This document shows, one piece after another, positions 19,373 through 30,254 of a stretch of 64,000 nt of DNA. The translations under genes and the position numbers were made by a program. How positions within the stretch are numbered: the stretch's first letter is position 1; each line of letters starts with the position of its first letter. Origin of the DNA: Terrabacter aerolatus (GTDB lineage: Bacteria > Actinomycetota > Actinomycetes > Actinomycetales > Dermatophilaceae); the NCBI RefSeq assembly GCF_007991735.1, contig NZ_BJYX01000001.1, positions 62,001-126,000 on the forward strand. The letters run 5' to 3'. The notes below the pieces were generated by a model. That model worked only from the letters and a program-made list of their open reading frames with translations. It ran no database searches and had not been told where the DNA came from.

Positions 19373-19604
19373 GTCGGTCAGTCTATTTGTGCGCGCGGTG
19401 TGCCCGCGCCGGGGTTTCCGCCCGGCCGCCGGACGGCGGCGGCTGAGCCCGTGAGCGTATGCCGTGTGCCCGGGACCCGCGGCCGCCTCGCCTCGGCGGG
19501 GCTGCCGGAGCTCACATCGGGTCTGCCGGGAGGACGGGGGTGGCCACGTGCACCGTGTGCACGTGGCCACTCGACCTCAGGTGACTCGCCCCGTCAGGGC
19601 GTGG

Positions 19605-21449
19605 TCACTCCCCCTCGCGGCGGAAGCCCGCGCGGCGGGCGGCCTCCTCGTTGTAGAACCACACGTCGGGCTCGACGTCGTCGTACCCGGCGTCGTCGGG
19701 GCCGACGAAGGTCGTGCCGTCGCGCCGGCCCTTGACCGCGTGTCCGAGCGGCTGCGCGCCGTCGGCGATGGGTGCTGCCGAGCCGATGCCGAACCCCCCG
19801 TCGACCACCTCGTCGAACCCGGACATCCGTCGGCCAGCGGACGGCTGGTCCTGCGCCGGCTCGTGGCCGTGGTCGTCGGCCCGGTCGTCACCCCCGTCGT
19901 CAGAGGACTCCGTCGCTGCCGTGTCCTCCGGCGTCGAGTCGTCCACCGACCACGCGGTGTCCGTCGGTGCGGTGCCCACCTGCTGCTCGGCCTCGTCCCG
20001 CGGCTGCTCGTCGCGGTCGGTCACGGTGCCGGTGTGGTCGGGGGCGTCGGTCCAGGCCGTGTCGGCCACCTCCTCGCCGGGGCGGTCGGCGGCGGTGTCC
20101 GTCGAGCCGATGGTCGCGCCGGGGGCCGTGCGGTCGCTCGCCCCGTCGCGCGCCGGCTCGGCCAGCTCCTCGTCCTCGTCGCTCTCGTGCGAGTGCGGCG
20201 CCATGTCGACGTCGAGGCCCTCGTCGGCGGCGTCGTCCGAGCCGGCCTCGTCGTCGAGGCCGCGCTCGCCGGGCGTCGTGGCCCAGGCCTGGCCCCGGTG
20301 GTCGCCGGGGTCACCGGCCGGGGTGCCGCCGCCGGCGATCACGTCGTCGCGCTCGTCGAGGGCCGGGACGTCGACGTGAGCCGGCTCCTCGGCGTCGGCC
20401 ACCGGCGGGGCAGGCACGTGCTGCGCTCGCTCGGTGTCCGTCCCAGAGCCGGTGGGGGTGCTGGCCTGGGTGTCGGTGTCGGTGTCGTCACTCATCGCCG
20501 TGGACCTTTCGTCGGGAAGCCGTTCCGGTGCACTCCCAGTACCCACTCCGACGGGCGACGCCCCACCGACCGCCTCCCCGGAGGGCGGCTCGTCCCCGGC
20601 CGGGACGCCGGCGGCCGAGGTGGCCTCGCCGTCGTGCTCGACGTCCTGGCCGAGGACCTCCGGCTCCTGCGAGGCGTAGGAGGACTCCTCGGCCTCGTGC
20701 TCGTCGATCCCCCGGTCCGCCTCGCTCGCGAGGTCGGGCCCGTGACCGTCGGTCCCTGTGGCAGACGACGGCTCGGTCCCAGCGAGGGTCTCGGCGGCCG
20801 ACTCGGGCGACTCAGGCGACTCAGGCGACTCGGGCGACTCGGGGGCCGTGCTGGCGCTCGACTCGGGCGCAGCCGGCGCAAAGGGGTTCTCGGCATCGGC
20901 GAGGTCGTCCTCGTCGTCGTCGTGGGTGAACGCCGCAGCGCCGACGGCCGCCGCTCCGACAGCACCCGCGGCCCCGGCGGCGAGGGCGGTGTCACCCCCG
21001 GCCCGACGCTGCGGCTGCTGGCCGGGCAGGCGGTTGCCGTCACCGTCGACGCGGAAGCCCTCGTCGTCGGTCGGGACGTCGGGGTCGACGCGGTCGGCCT
21101 CGCGCTCGAGGCCGACGTGCTCGAGGCGGGCGGACTCGGCGTTCGCGCGGTGCTGCTGAGCCTGCTCCTCCAGACGGCGGGCCTCGGCAGCCTTGCGCTC
21201 GGCCTCGGCGGCCTTTCGCTCGGCCTCGGCGCGGGCGTCGGCTGCCATCGCCGCCGTGACCGACGCACGGTCCTCGGTGTCCTGCACCTCGGGCCGGCGC
21301 TGCTCGGCGCGGGCCCGCAGCTCGCCGGCCTCGAAGCGACGAGCCTCGACCTCGCGGCGGCGACCTGCGGAGACGAACAACCAGATGATCACTGCGATGA
21401 CGACGATCGCCACCACGATCCACAGAACCGTCTTGCCTGTGTCGGACAT
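19605..21449 (-). CDS. Large acidic membrane-anchored protein with sunset-like C-terminus
   Basis: 614 residues. GAGGGGA before the ATG at 21449 fixes the start. Residues ~6-28 form one membrane helix, followed by a charged coiled coil (EAERKAAEAERKAAEARRLE, ~70-110). A very long acidic, Ser/Thr/Pro-rich region follows with a PES tripeptide repeat. The last ~45 residues (HAVKGRRDG ... PDVWFYNEEAARRAGFRR) resemble the 'sunset' domain found at the end of ArfC-type channel accessory proteins. I do not recognise a whole-protein family; topology suggests an inner anchor with a long disordered tail. Confidence 0.7.
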   Translation of the reverse strand: MSDTGKTVLWIVVAIVVIAVIIWLFVSAGRRREVEARRFEAGELRARAEQRRPEVQDTEDRASVTAAMAADARAEAERKAAEAERKAAEARRLEEQAQQHRANAESARLEHVGLEREADRVDPDVPTDDEGFRVDGDGNRLPGQQPQRRAGGDTALAAGAAGAVGAAAVGAAAFTHDDDEDDLADAENPFAPAAPESSASTAPESPESPESPESPESAAETLAGTEPSSATGTDGHGPDLASEADRGIDEHEAEESSYASQEPEVLGQDVEHDGEATSAAGVPAGDEPPSGEAVGGASPVGVGTGSAPERLPDERSTAMSDDTDTDTQASTPTGSGTDTERAQHVPAPPVADAEEPAHVDVPALDERDDVIAGGGTPAGDPGDHRGQAWATTPGERGLDDEAGSDDAADEGLDVDMAPHSHESDEDEELAEPARDGASDRTAPGATIGSTDTAADRPGEEVADTAWTDAPDHTGTVTDRDEQPRDEAEQQVGTAPTDTAWSVDDSTPEDTAATESSDDGGDDRADDHGHEPAQDQPSAGRRMSGFDEVVDGGFGIGSAAPIADGAQPLGHAVKGRRDGTTFVGPDDAGYDDVEPDVWFYNEEAARRAGFRREGE

Positions 21450-21576
21450 GCCATTCCCCTCACGGATTACGGGCCCTCGCGGCCGCGTCCCCCGAAACCT
21501 ACTGCGCACGAGCACCCCTGCGGCACCCAGCACGCCAGTTCGGTCATCGGGCCGCGGCCCGTTCCGCAGGTCGCCG

Positions 21577-23220
21577 TCAGCCGAGCCCGAGCTTCCTGGC
21601 GGTCGTCTCGCGCATCTCGACCTTGCGGATCTTGCCCGTCACGGTCATCGGGAACTCGTCGACGATCTCGACGTAGCGCGGGATCTTGTAGTGCGCCAGC
21701 TGACCCGTGCAGAACTCACGCAGCGACTCCGCGGTCAGCGGGGTCGCGCCGTCCTTCATGCGGACCCAGGCGCAGAGCTCTTCGCCGTACTTGGGGTCGG
21801 GCACCCCGATGACCTGGGCGTCGAGGATGTCGGGGTGGGTGTAGAGGAACTCCTCGATCTCGCGCGGGTAGACGTTCTCACCGCCGCGGATCACCATGTC
21901 CTTGATGCGACCGGTGATCTCGACGTAGCCGTCGTCGTGCATGACGCCGATGTCGCCGGTGTGCATCCAGCCGTCCTCGATGGCCTCGGCCGTCTTGTCG
22001 GGCTGGTCCCAGTAGCCGATCATCACCGAGTAGCCCTTGGTCATGAACTCCCCGGCCGTGCCCCGCGGAACGGTCTCTCCCGTCAGGGGATCCACGATCT
22101 TGATCTCGAGGTGCGGCCCGACCCGACCGACCGTGCCGACCTTCTGCTCGAAGGTGTCGTCGGTGCGGTTCTGCGTCGAGACGGGTGACGTCTCGGTCAT
22201 GCCGTAGCAGATCGTCATCTCCTCGATGCCGGCCGCGATGAGCTTCTTCATCAGCTCTGCGGGACAAGGAGATCCGGCCATGATGCCGGTGCGCACCGTC
22301 GACAGGTCGTAGGCGCCGAAGTCGGGCAGGTTCCACTCGGCGATGAACATCGTCGGCACACCGTAGAGCGAGGTCACCTTCTCGTCCTGCGTGGCCCGGA
22401 GGGTCGCGGCGGGGTCGAAGCCGGGCGCCGGGATGACCATGCAGGCGCCGTGCGTCGTGCAGGCGAGGTTGCCCATGACCATGCCGAAGCAGTGGTAGAA
22501 GGGCACGGGGATGCAGACGCGGTCGGCCTCGGTGTAGTCGCAGAGCTCGCCGACGAAGTAGCCGTTGTTGAGGATGTTGCGGTGGCTCAGGGTCGCGCCC
22601 TTCGGGAAGCCCGTGGTGCCCGAGGTGTACTGGATGTTGATGGCGTCGGTGTTGCTCAGCCCGGACTGCACCCGGGCGAGCTCCTCGACCGACACCTCGT
22701 CGGCGCGCGCGACGAGCTCGTCCCAGTCGGGCGTACCGATGTAGACGACCCGCTCGAGCGTCTCCACCTCGCCACGCACCTCGTCGACCATCTGTCGGTA
22801 GCTGCTCGTCTTGAACGACTCGGCCGCGATGAGTGTCGAGATGCCGGCCTGCCTCAGGACGTACTGCAGCTCGTGCGAGCGGTAGCTCGGGTTGATGTTG
22901 ACGAGCACCGCGCCGATCTTGGCCGTCGCGTACTGCACGAGCGTCCACTCCGAGCAGTTCGGCGCCCAGATGCCGACCCGGTCTCCGGTCTCGACCCCGA
23001 CGGCCAGCAACGCCCGAGCCAGCCGGTCGACGTCGGCCCGCAGCTCGGCATACGTCCATCGACGGCCCTGAGCCACGTCCACGAGGGCCTCGCGGTCGCC
23101 GAACCGCTCCACCGTGGCGTCGAAGTCGTCGCCGATCGTCGTCTCGAGCAGCGGGGTGTCCGTCTCACCACGCGTGTGCGAGAGGGTCGGGTCGAGGGGG
23201 ACTGGCGGTGCGGCGGTCAT
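21577..23220 (-). CDS. Acyl-CoA synthetase (AMP-binding, FadD-type)
   Basis: 547 residues. The ANL-superfamily motifs are in order: IQYTSGTTGFPKGATLSH (P-loop), CYGMTETSPVSTQ (A5), WMHTGDIG, GRIKDMVIRGGENVYPREIE (hinge) and the C-terminal catalytic lysine in VTGKIRKVEMRE. It activates a carboxylic acid as acyl-AMP and transfers it to CoA; length and motifs fit medium/long-chain fatty acids. GGGAGG upstream supports the ATG at 23220. Confidence 0.92.
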   Translation of the reverse strand: MTAAPPVPLDPTLSHTRGETDTPLLETTIGDDFDATVERFGDREALVDVAQGRRWTYAELRADVDRLARALLAVGVETGDRVGIWAPNCSEWTLVQYATAKIGAVLVNINPSYRSHELQYVLRQAGISTLIAAESFKTSSYRQMVDEVRGEVETLERVVYIGTPDWDELVARADEVSVEELARVQSGLSNTDAINIQYTSGTTGFPKGATLSHRNILNNGYFVGELCDYTEADRVCIPVPFYHCFGMVMGNLACTTHGACMVIPAPGFDPAATLRATQDEKVTSLYGVPTMFIAEWNLPDFGAYDLSTVRTGIMAGSPCPAELMKKLIAAGIEEMTICYGMTETSPVSTQNRTDDTFEQKVGTVGRVGPHLEIKIVDPLTGETVPRGTAGEFMTKGYSVMIGYWDQPDKTAEAIEDGWMHTGDIGVMHDDGYVEITGRIKDMVIRGGENVYPREIEEFLYTHPDILDAQVIGVPDPKYGEELCAWVRMKDGATPLTAESLREFCTGQLAHYKIPRYVEIVDEFPMTVTGKIRKVEMRETTARKLGLG

Positions 23221-23317
23221 CGGTGGCCTCCCGGCGTGCGGCGGTGGACGGGGTCTGATCACACCCAACCCCGGTCGAACCCCGGGCACAAGGGAACGCT
23301 CGTGACGTGGAGCGAAC

Positions 23318-24994
23318 TCACACCCGGACGTCGGCGTCCGCGTCGTCGTCCTCCTCGCCGAGCCCCTCGCCCCCGTCACCCTCTCCGTCGTCTCCGTCTC
23401 CGTCGTCACCGGGCGCACGGTCCGGTAGGCGCCCGGTGAACAACAGGGCTCCCGCTGCCAGCAGGGCCGTGACCCCGAACGCCTCCCGCAGCGCCTCGAG
23501 GCGGGCAGCCGCGTTCACCTCGACGACGGCCGCGGCGGTCGGGGCATCGAGCGAGGTCGCCGCCAGCGCGTCGGTCAGCTGCTTGTCGGAGATGAAGGGG
23601 ACGCCGCCGACGAGCTGCGTCGAGGCCTGGGCCTTGACCGAGGCCGGGACGGTCGGGTTCTGCTGGATGCCGGAGACGACCGATGCCGTCAGGGTCGCCA
23701 GGAGGACCGAGCCCACGAGCGCCGTGCCGAGGGAGGCGCCGAGGTTGGTGCCGGTGTTCTGCAGGCCGCCCACCTCCGCACTCTCGGAATCGGGCACCGA
23801 CGAGACGGTGACGCTGCCCAGCTGCGAGGACAGGGCCCCGAGCCCGAGGCCGATGAGCAGCATCGGGACGGCGACCACGCCGGCGTTGGCCCCGGGGTCC
23901 ATGCCGCCCACGAGGACGAGGATGCCCGCGGGCACCGAGAAGAGCCCGGCGCGCACGACCCGGCGCGGGTTGGCCCGCGGCCACACCTTGGGGATGCCCC
24001 CGGCCGCGATGAGGAGCGCGAACGACAGCGGCAGGATCCGCAGGCCGGTCTGCAGGGAGTCCAGCTCGAGCACGACGGAGAGGAAGAGCGGCACCGCGAA
24101 GAAGACACCCGCCTGCACGATGTACTGCGAGAAGAACATCGACAGACCGGCGACGAGGCCGCGGTTGCCGAGCAGCGCCGGTCGCAGCAGCGGCTCCCGG
24201 CCGGTGCGCACGAGGTGGTTCTCCCACCGCATGAAGAGGAAGACCACCACGAGACCGAGCAGGATCAGCCAGATGGAGGGCGATGCCCCGAGGATCGTGG
24301 GAGCGCCCGGCTTGGCGACGATCCAGCCCCACTCGCTCGTGCGGAGGACGCCGTAGACGACGGAACCGAGACCGACGACCGACAGCAGCGACCCGACGTA
24401 GTCGATGCGGGCCGGGCTCGGCGGCACGTCGGCGACCCTGCGCAGGAGGGCGAGGATCGCGACGACGATGACGACCTCACCCGCGAAGACGTAGCGCCAT
24501 GAGGCGAAGGTCGTGACCGCGCCGCCGATGAGCGGCCCCGCCGCGACCGCCATGGCACCGGCCGCGGCGACGAGCCCGTACGCGGCCGCGCGTCGTTCGG
24601 CCGGGAAGTTCGCGGCGACGAGCGCGACGATCGCCGGCATGATGAGCGACGCCCCGAGCCCCTCGAGGAGTGACCAGCCGAGGAGCAGGACGGTCAGGTT
24701 CGGGGCGATGGCCGTGACGAACGAGCCGGCCCCGTAGACGACGAGGCCGACGGCGAACGCGCGGCGCCGGCCCAGGATCGTCCCCAGCTTGCCGCCGGTG
24801 ATCATCAGGGTGGCCATGACGAGCGTGTAGAGCGTGATCGCGGTCTGGATGCCGCTGATCGTCGTGCCGAGGTCCTTGGCGACGACGGCCATCGAGACGT
24901 TCATGACCGAGCTGTCGAGCGTCATGAGGAACTGGCTCGCTGCCAGGACGGCGAGGACCATCCCGGCCTTGCTCCGCACGGGTGCGCTGGTCAT
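23318..24994 (-). CDS. MFS transporter, DHA2 (14-TM) drug/proton antiporter type
   Basis: 558 residues with about 14 membrane helices. Helix 1 carries LDSSVMNVSMAVV (motif D1), the 2-3 loop GGKLGTILGRRRAF is MFS motif A, and GPLIGGAVTTFASWRYVF is antiporter motif C. A ~90-residue extracytoplasmic loop precedes the last helix. The C-terminal tail is a run of Asp, Glu and Gly residues, unusual in the family. It likely exports a toxic compound by proton antiport; substrate unknown. Confidence 0.88.
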   Translation of the reverse strand: MTSAPVRSKAGMVLAVLAASQFLMTLDSSVMNVSMAVVAKDLGTTISGIQTAITLYTLVMATLMITGGKLGTILGRRRAFAVGLVVYGAGSFVTAIAPNLTVLLLGWSLLEGLGASLIMPAIVALVAANFPAERRAAAYGLVAAAGAMAVAAGPLIGGAVTTFASWRYVFAGEVVIVVAILALLRRVADVPPSPARIDYVGSLLSVVGLGSVVYGVLRTSEWGWIVAKPGAPTILGASPSIWLILLGLVVVFLFMRWENHLVRTGREPLLRPALLGNRGLVAGLSMFFSQYIVQAGVFFAVPLFLSVVLELDSLQTGLRILPLSFALLIAAGGIPKVWPRANPRRVVRAGLFSVPAGILVLVGGMDPGANAGVVAVPMLLIGLGLGALSSQLGSVTVSSVPDSESAEVGGLQNTGTNLGASLGTALVGSVLLATLTASVVSGIQQNPTVPASVKAQASTQLVGGVPFISDKQLTDALAATSLDAPTAAAVVEVNAAARLEALREAFGVTALLAAGALLFTGRLPDRAPGDDGDGDDGEGDGGEGLGEEDDDADADVRV

Positions 24995-25058
24995 GAGCCC
25001 AGCATCGCGCCGGCACCGACGGTGGCGCCTCACCCAGAGAGGATGACCCCCGCCGGCG

Positions 25059-25667
25059 TCACGGGGGTCCGCCGGATGCGCCGGCCACGCTGCGTCGGTC
25101 GACGCCCGCCGGCAGGACCCGGCGCGCGAGGTGCTGGGTGAGTGACCCCATCCCCGCGCCGATGAGAGCACCGGCCATGACGTCCCCGGGGTAGTGGACC
25201 CCGGTGTGCACCCGCGAGTAGGCGACCGCCGTGGCCGCGAGCCGCAGCACCGTGTCCAGCTCGGGAGCGCCGGCGCCCACGGCCGTCGAGAACGCGAACG
25301 CCGAGGCGGTGTGGCCGGAGGGCCACGAGTGCGAGCCGGGCATGCGGACCCCGTGCGTGCGGACGGAGCCCTCGAGCGAGGGGCGACCACGCCTCGAGCC
25401 CGGCTTGACCACGAGGTTGACGGTCGCCGACGTCGCCCCGATGGCCGCCAGTCCCACGAGCGCGGCCCGACGCCGCCGCGGCCCGGACGCCGCCATCGCC
25501 GCCGCGACCCCCACCCAGAGGAGCGACCGGTCGGCGGTGCGCGAGATCCCGGCGAGCGCGCGGTCGATCTGCGGCGTCGGCGTCGCGTGGACCGCGGCAT
25601 ACACGGCGCGGTCCAGGTCGAGGACCTCGCGACCGGCCTGACGCAGACGTGGGGGTAGCCGGATCAC
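25059..25667 (-). CDS. PAP2-family lipid phosphatase
   Basis: 202 residues, membrane-embedded. The three PAP2 catalytic motifs are present: KPGSRRGRP, PSGHTASAF and SRVHTGVHYPGDVMAG. These enzymes dephosphorylate phosphatidic acid, undecaprenyl pyrophosphate or similar lipids. The GTG start at 25667 overlaps the stop of the lipid kinase gene (GTGA) and has GAGGAGGG upstream, so kinase and phosphatase are translationally coupled and probably act on the same lipid pool. Confidence 0.88.
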   Translation of the reverse strand: MIRLPPRLRQAGREVLDLDRAVYAAVHATPTPQIDRALAGISRTADRSLLWVGVAAAMAASGPRRRRAALVGLAAIGATSATVNLVVKPGSRRGRPSLEGSVRTHGVRMPGSHSWPSGHTASAFAFSTAVGAGAPELDTVLRLAATAVAYSRVHTGVHYPGDVMAGALIGAGMGSLTQHLARRVLPAGVDRRSVAGASGGPP

Positions 25668-26980
25668 CGCCGCCCTCCTCTCCGCGAGGACGCCGCGAGG
25701 TGCACCAGCTGCGCCCAGCCCCAGACCGGCCGGCGGGGTGGGACGCCCGGCCGGTCCCGCGGGACACGCACCCGCAGCGCCTTCGGCCGGACGGTGCACC
25801 GCACCGGCGTGGGGACCACGACGGGCTCGCCGTCGATGCCCACCGGGATCTCCGGGGCCTCGGACGAGACGAGGACCTCGCGGGCCGTGCGAGCGACGAG
25901 GCCGTGGCGCGTGGCGCCGCGGAGCATCCCCACGGCCTGGCGTGCGCTCGCCGCGGTCACCCAGACGACACCCAGCCGCCCGGTGTCGAGGCGGGGCCGC
26001 CGGCCCAGCCCCGCGAGGTCGCCCAGCCCGTAGGGGTTGTCGCTGACCAGCACCGCCTGCGGGTGATGCGCGACCTTCCCGTCGACCTCCACCCGCAGCC
26101 CGGGTCCCCTGGCGCCGTTCAGCAGGTCGGGCAGCACGTCGAGGGTGGTGCGTGCCTTGTCCTCGCGGTACCCCGGGGTCTGCACCGCGACGGCATACGC
26201 CCCGAAGGAGGCGTTGTTGACGAATGCCCGGCCCGCGATCACCCCGAGGTCGACGCGCAGCTCCACGGCGTCGGCCCCGAGCGCGGTCAGGCACCTCGAC
26301 GGGTCGTCCCGGTCGAGCCCGAGGTCGAGCGCGAAGTGGTTGCGGGTGCCCGCGCTGATGACGACCAACGGCACGTCGAGATCCGCCGCCACCCCGGCCA
26401 CCAGCGCCTGGGTGCCGTCGCCCCCGGCCACGCCCAACAGGTCCGCCCCGCGAGCCACGGCCTGCCGGGCGAGCTCGGCGACGTCGACGAACCCGGGCCC
26501 GCCGAGCACGACCACCTCGGCGCCGAGGGCCTCGGCCTTGGCTCGCAGGTCGAAGCGCGCCACCTTCCCCCCTCCCGAGCGCGGGTTCATGACGATGAAC
26601 GGATGGCGGGGTGGGGGGACGACCCGCTCGGGCATGCGCTCGGCACCCGCCTCGGGCGTCAGCGCGACCCGGCCCGCACCCACCGCCAGGACGAGCACGG
26701 CCGCGCAGGTGAGCAGCGGGAGCACGAGGCCGTTCAGCGCCAGGAGCACGACCAGCCCCGGTGGAACCGCGAGGACGACGACGAGGCAGACGGTGCGCCG
26801 CCAGCCCCGCAGCGCCAGGAACGAGTAGCCCGCCCCCACGACGACGACCACGGCCAACGCGACGACGAGCAGGAGCCACAGGGCGCGCGTCGCCGCCACG
26901 AGCACGAGCCCCAGGAGGGCGAGCGCCGCGAGGACGAGCGCCAGCCGGGCCCACCAGGCCCGACGCCCGCTCCCGGTCAT
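25664..26980 (-). CDS. Diacylglycerol/sphingosine kinase family protein with N-terminal membrane domain
   Basis: 438 residues. About three to four N-terminal membrane helices (residues ~10-110) precede a DAGK catalytic domain, with MNPRSGGGKV, the nucleotide motif GVAGGDGTQALVA and ISAGTRNHFALDLGLD. It should phosphorylate a lipid acceptor with ATP at the membrane. It overlaps the amphi-Trp gene upstream (ATGA) and the PAP2 gene downstream (GTGA), making a tight three-gene lipid operon. Confidence 0.88.
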   Translation of the reverse strand: MTGSGRRAWWARLALVLAALALLGLVLVAATRALWLLLVVALAVVVVVGAGYSFLALRGWRRTVCLVVVLAVPPGLVVLLALNGLVLPLLTCAAVLVLAVGAGRVALTPEAGAERMPERVVPPPRHPFIVMNPRSGGGKVARFDLRAKAEALGAEVVVLGGPGFVDVAELARQAVARGADLLGVAGGDGTQALVAGVAADLDVPLVVISAGTRNHFALDLGLDRDDPSRCLTALGADAVELRVDLGVIAGRAFVNNASFGAYAVAVQTPGYREDKARTTLDVLPDLLNGARGPGLRVEVDGKVAHHPQAVLVSDNPYGLGDLAGLGRRPRLDTGRLGVVWVTAASARQAVGMLRGATRHGLVARTAREVLVSSEAPEIPVGIDGEPVVVPTPVRCTVRPKALRVRVPRDRPGVPPRRPVWGWAQLVHLAASSRRGGRR

Positions 26981-27264
26981 TCCGGGGCGGGGCGCTCGCC
27001 CGCCACCGGCACCGACGGCGCCCGGCCGTCCACGCGGTGAGCCGTGGACCACGTGAACTCGAGCTCGATCTGCACCTCGTCCCCGTCGACCTCGACCTCG
27101 AACTCGGCGCGCACCCGCTCGGGCAGGTGCAGCTCGTCCGTGGCCGCCCCCATCGGGAGGGTGACCTCTCCCCCACGGGCGAAGGCCTTGGACAGCACCG
27201 CGAGCCACTGGGCGGCCTCCTGCCGGGACAGCGACTCCGTGCGCTCCAGCTTGACGTCGGCCAT
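26977..27264 (-). CDS. amphi-Trp domain-containing protein
   Basis: 95 residues. The protein begins with VKLERTESLSRQEAAQWLAVLSKAF and continues with alternating hydrophobic/acidic strands (FEVEVDGDEVQIELEFTW), the pattern of the small amphi-Trp domain family, whose role is unknown. A GAAGGGAA lies upstream of the ATG at 27264. It starts the lipid kinase/PAP2 operon with a 4-bp overlap. Confidence 0.78.
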   Translation of the reverse strand: MADVKLERTESLSRQEAAQWLAVLSKAFARGGEVTLPMGAATDELHLPERVRAEFEVEVDGDEVQIELEFTWSTAHRVDGRAPSVPVAGERPAPE

Positions 27265-27484
27265 CGTCCAGTTCCCTTCCGCCCGGGAGGGGCGGCCGCC
27301 GCCGTCCGGCGGTCGGCCGGCCACACCCTCTGACCCCGACGATCCAGCAGTCGGGCGGGCGGCCCATCACCTTCCGGGGGTGAGTCCTCAGTCAACTCCT
27401 CAGCCAACTGCTCGGCCCACTGGTCGGCCCACTGCTCGGCCGGTGATGGACACGCCCACGCTCCGCAGCGGGCGGCCCGGAAAG

Positions 27485-27521
27485 CACGAGACCCCGACCG
27501 GCAACCGGTCGGGGTCTCGTG
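27485..27521 (-). terminator. Terminator of tRNA-Arg
   Basis: A perfect 17-bp stem (27485-27501 with 27505-27521, 3-nt loop) lies about 18 bases downstream of the tRNA-Arg 3' end. It is closely similar in design to the hairpin at 30180-30236. Confidence 0.85.
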
Positions 27522-27539
27522 TTCTGTCTCAACACAGAG

Positions 27540-27612
27540 TGCACCCGTAGGGATTCGAACCCCAAACCTTCTGATCCGTAGTCAGATGCTCTATCCGTTG
27601 AGCTACGGGTGC
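27540..27612 (-). tRNA. tRNA-Arg (anticodon ACG)
   Basis: A 73-nt cloverleaf: acceptor GCACCCG pairs with CGGGTGC, the D-arm contains AGCTCAACGGATAGAGC, the T-arm contains GGTTCGAATCC, and the discriminator is A. The anticodon loop CTACGGA gives ACG, reading CGU and, after A34 deamination, CGC/CGA. Confidence 0.96.
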
Positions 27613-28031
27613 GTCGTTCCGTCACTCGGAGGAACGAAAAGTTACCTTAGCGCCTCGGGTCCGCATCCACGAAATCGGGCCCCGAACGGCGGCCGGGCGG
27701 GGCGTCGGGCCAGCACTCACGGCATACGCCGGGGGTGCCCGGCGACCGCGTCGGCGAGACCGCCCGACCTACGGATGAGTACTGAAAATCCTGCAAGAAA
27801 CCGACAGTGGATCGTCGGATTTCTTGCGGCCCCGACCCGGTGTGAGCCGTCTCACCGGCCCCCGTCCCGCTAGCGGCCAAAGGCGCTCCCGGCGGCGCGT
27901 ACCTTGAACTCATCACGTCATCTGTTCAGCATGTGGACACCTGCAGCCCGATCCGGGTCTGCCCAGGATCCACGTGGGGAACAGCTTCACACCGGCACGA
28001 CGTGGTGCCGGGCGGCACCGCGCGCGAAGGG
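27613..28031. other. Spacer between tRNA-Arg and pckG
   Basis: No gene is visible in these 419 bases. They hold one GGCATAC motif at 27721 and an AT-rich stretch near 27780-27827 with a hairpin (listed separately). The segment should contain the pckG promoter and long leader, but I cannot place -10/-35 boxes with confidence. Confidence 0.6.
27793..27827. promoter_or_regulatory. Inverted repeat in pckG leader region
   Basis: GCAAGAAACCGAC (27793-27805) pairs with GTCGG-A-TTTCTTGC (27814-27827) with a single bulged base. It lies ~205 bp upstream of the pckG start in the only AT-rich part of the spacer, so it may be an operator or a leader hairpin for this gluconeogenic gene. Confidence 0.45.
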
Positions 28032-29876
<1,845 letters not shown>

Positions 29877-29924
29877 GGTCGGTCCACCGCCTGCTGGCCG
29901 GCGGGCGGCGGACGACGTGATGCA

Positions 29925-29952
29925 GGGCCCGGCACCACACGGTGCCGGGCCC
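29925..29952 (+). terminator. pckG terminator
   Basis: A perfect 12-bp GC-rich stem (29925-29936 with 29941-29952) and a 4-nt ACAC loop, about 50 bases after the pckG stop. Confidence 0.8.
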
Positions 29953-29989
29953 TCCGTCATGCCCGTCGTGCACGATCGGTCACCGCAGT

Positions 29990-30021
29990 CGTATGCCGTG
30001 TCGCCGGGCCCACGGCATACG
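29990..30021. repeat. REP-like palindrome with GTATGCC/GGCATAC arms
   Basis: The arms CGTATGCCG (29990-29998) and CGGCATACG (30013-30021) enclose a 14-base centre. It belongs with the elements at 42497-42527 and 50100-50132, which share the arms and partly the spacer (GGGTGGC-AGGAC in the latter two). Confidence 0.75.
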
Positions 30022-30179
30022 CGAGCTCCGCGCCCCTGCGGCCCCTGCGGCCCCTGCGGCCCCGGGCGATCCCGTCGAGGAGCCACGCACGGCCCCCTCG
30101 CAACGGTCGAGAGGCCACGGGTGGCCTGGCCGTGGTGCGTGTCCTCGCCGGCGGCAGAGGCCGTCCCACGCGTTCGATC

Positions 30180-30236
30180 AGCACAAGACAGAAGGACCCC
30201 GACGACAAGCGTGTCGGGGTCCTTCTGTCTTGTGCT
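30180..30236 (-). terminator. Displaced terminator of tRNA-Ser(GCT)
   Basis: A perfect 24-bp stem (30180-30203 with 30213-30236, 9-nt loop). No gene now abuts it. Removing the mobile element 30240-36583 and one copy of TGCTGGC places it immediately behind the tRNA-Ser(GCT) gene, just as a similar hairpin follows tRNA-Arg at 27485-27521. I therefore read it as the ancestral terminator of that tRNA. Confidence 0.75.
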
Positions 30237-30239
30237 GGC

Positions 30240-30254
30240 CGGGTGCTAACGATT
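30240..30254 (+). repeat. Left terminal inverted repeat of the element
   Basis: CGGGTGCTAACGATT; its core GCTAACGATT (30245-30254) is the reverse complement of 36571-36580. One base must be gapped to align the outer G-run with the right end. Confidence 0.75.

Noticed and set aside
20800-20860. 9-bp repeats in the acidic protein gene as a mobile repeat
   Set aside because: They are in-frame codons for PES units within the disordered region and are explained by the protein.
30033-30061. Three copies of a 9-bp CCCCTGCGG-type unit
   Set aside because: A short GC-rich slippage run in a spacer; no pairing or wider pattern, so only a minor low-complexity feature.
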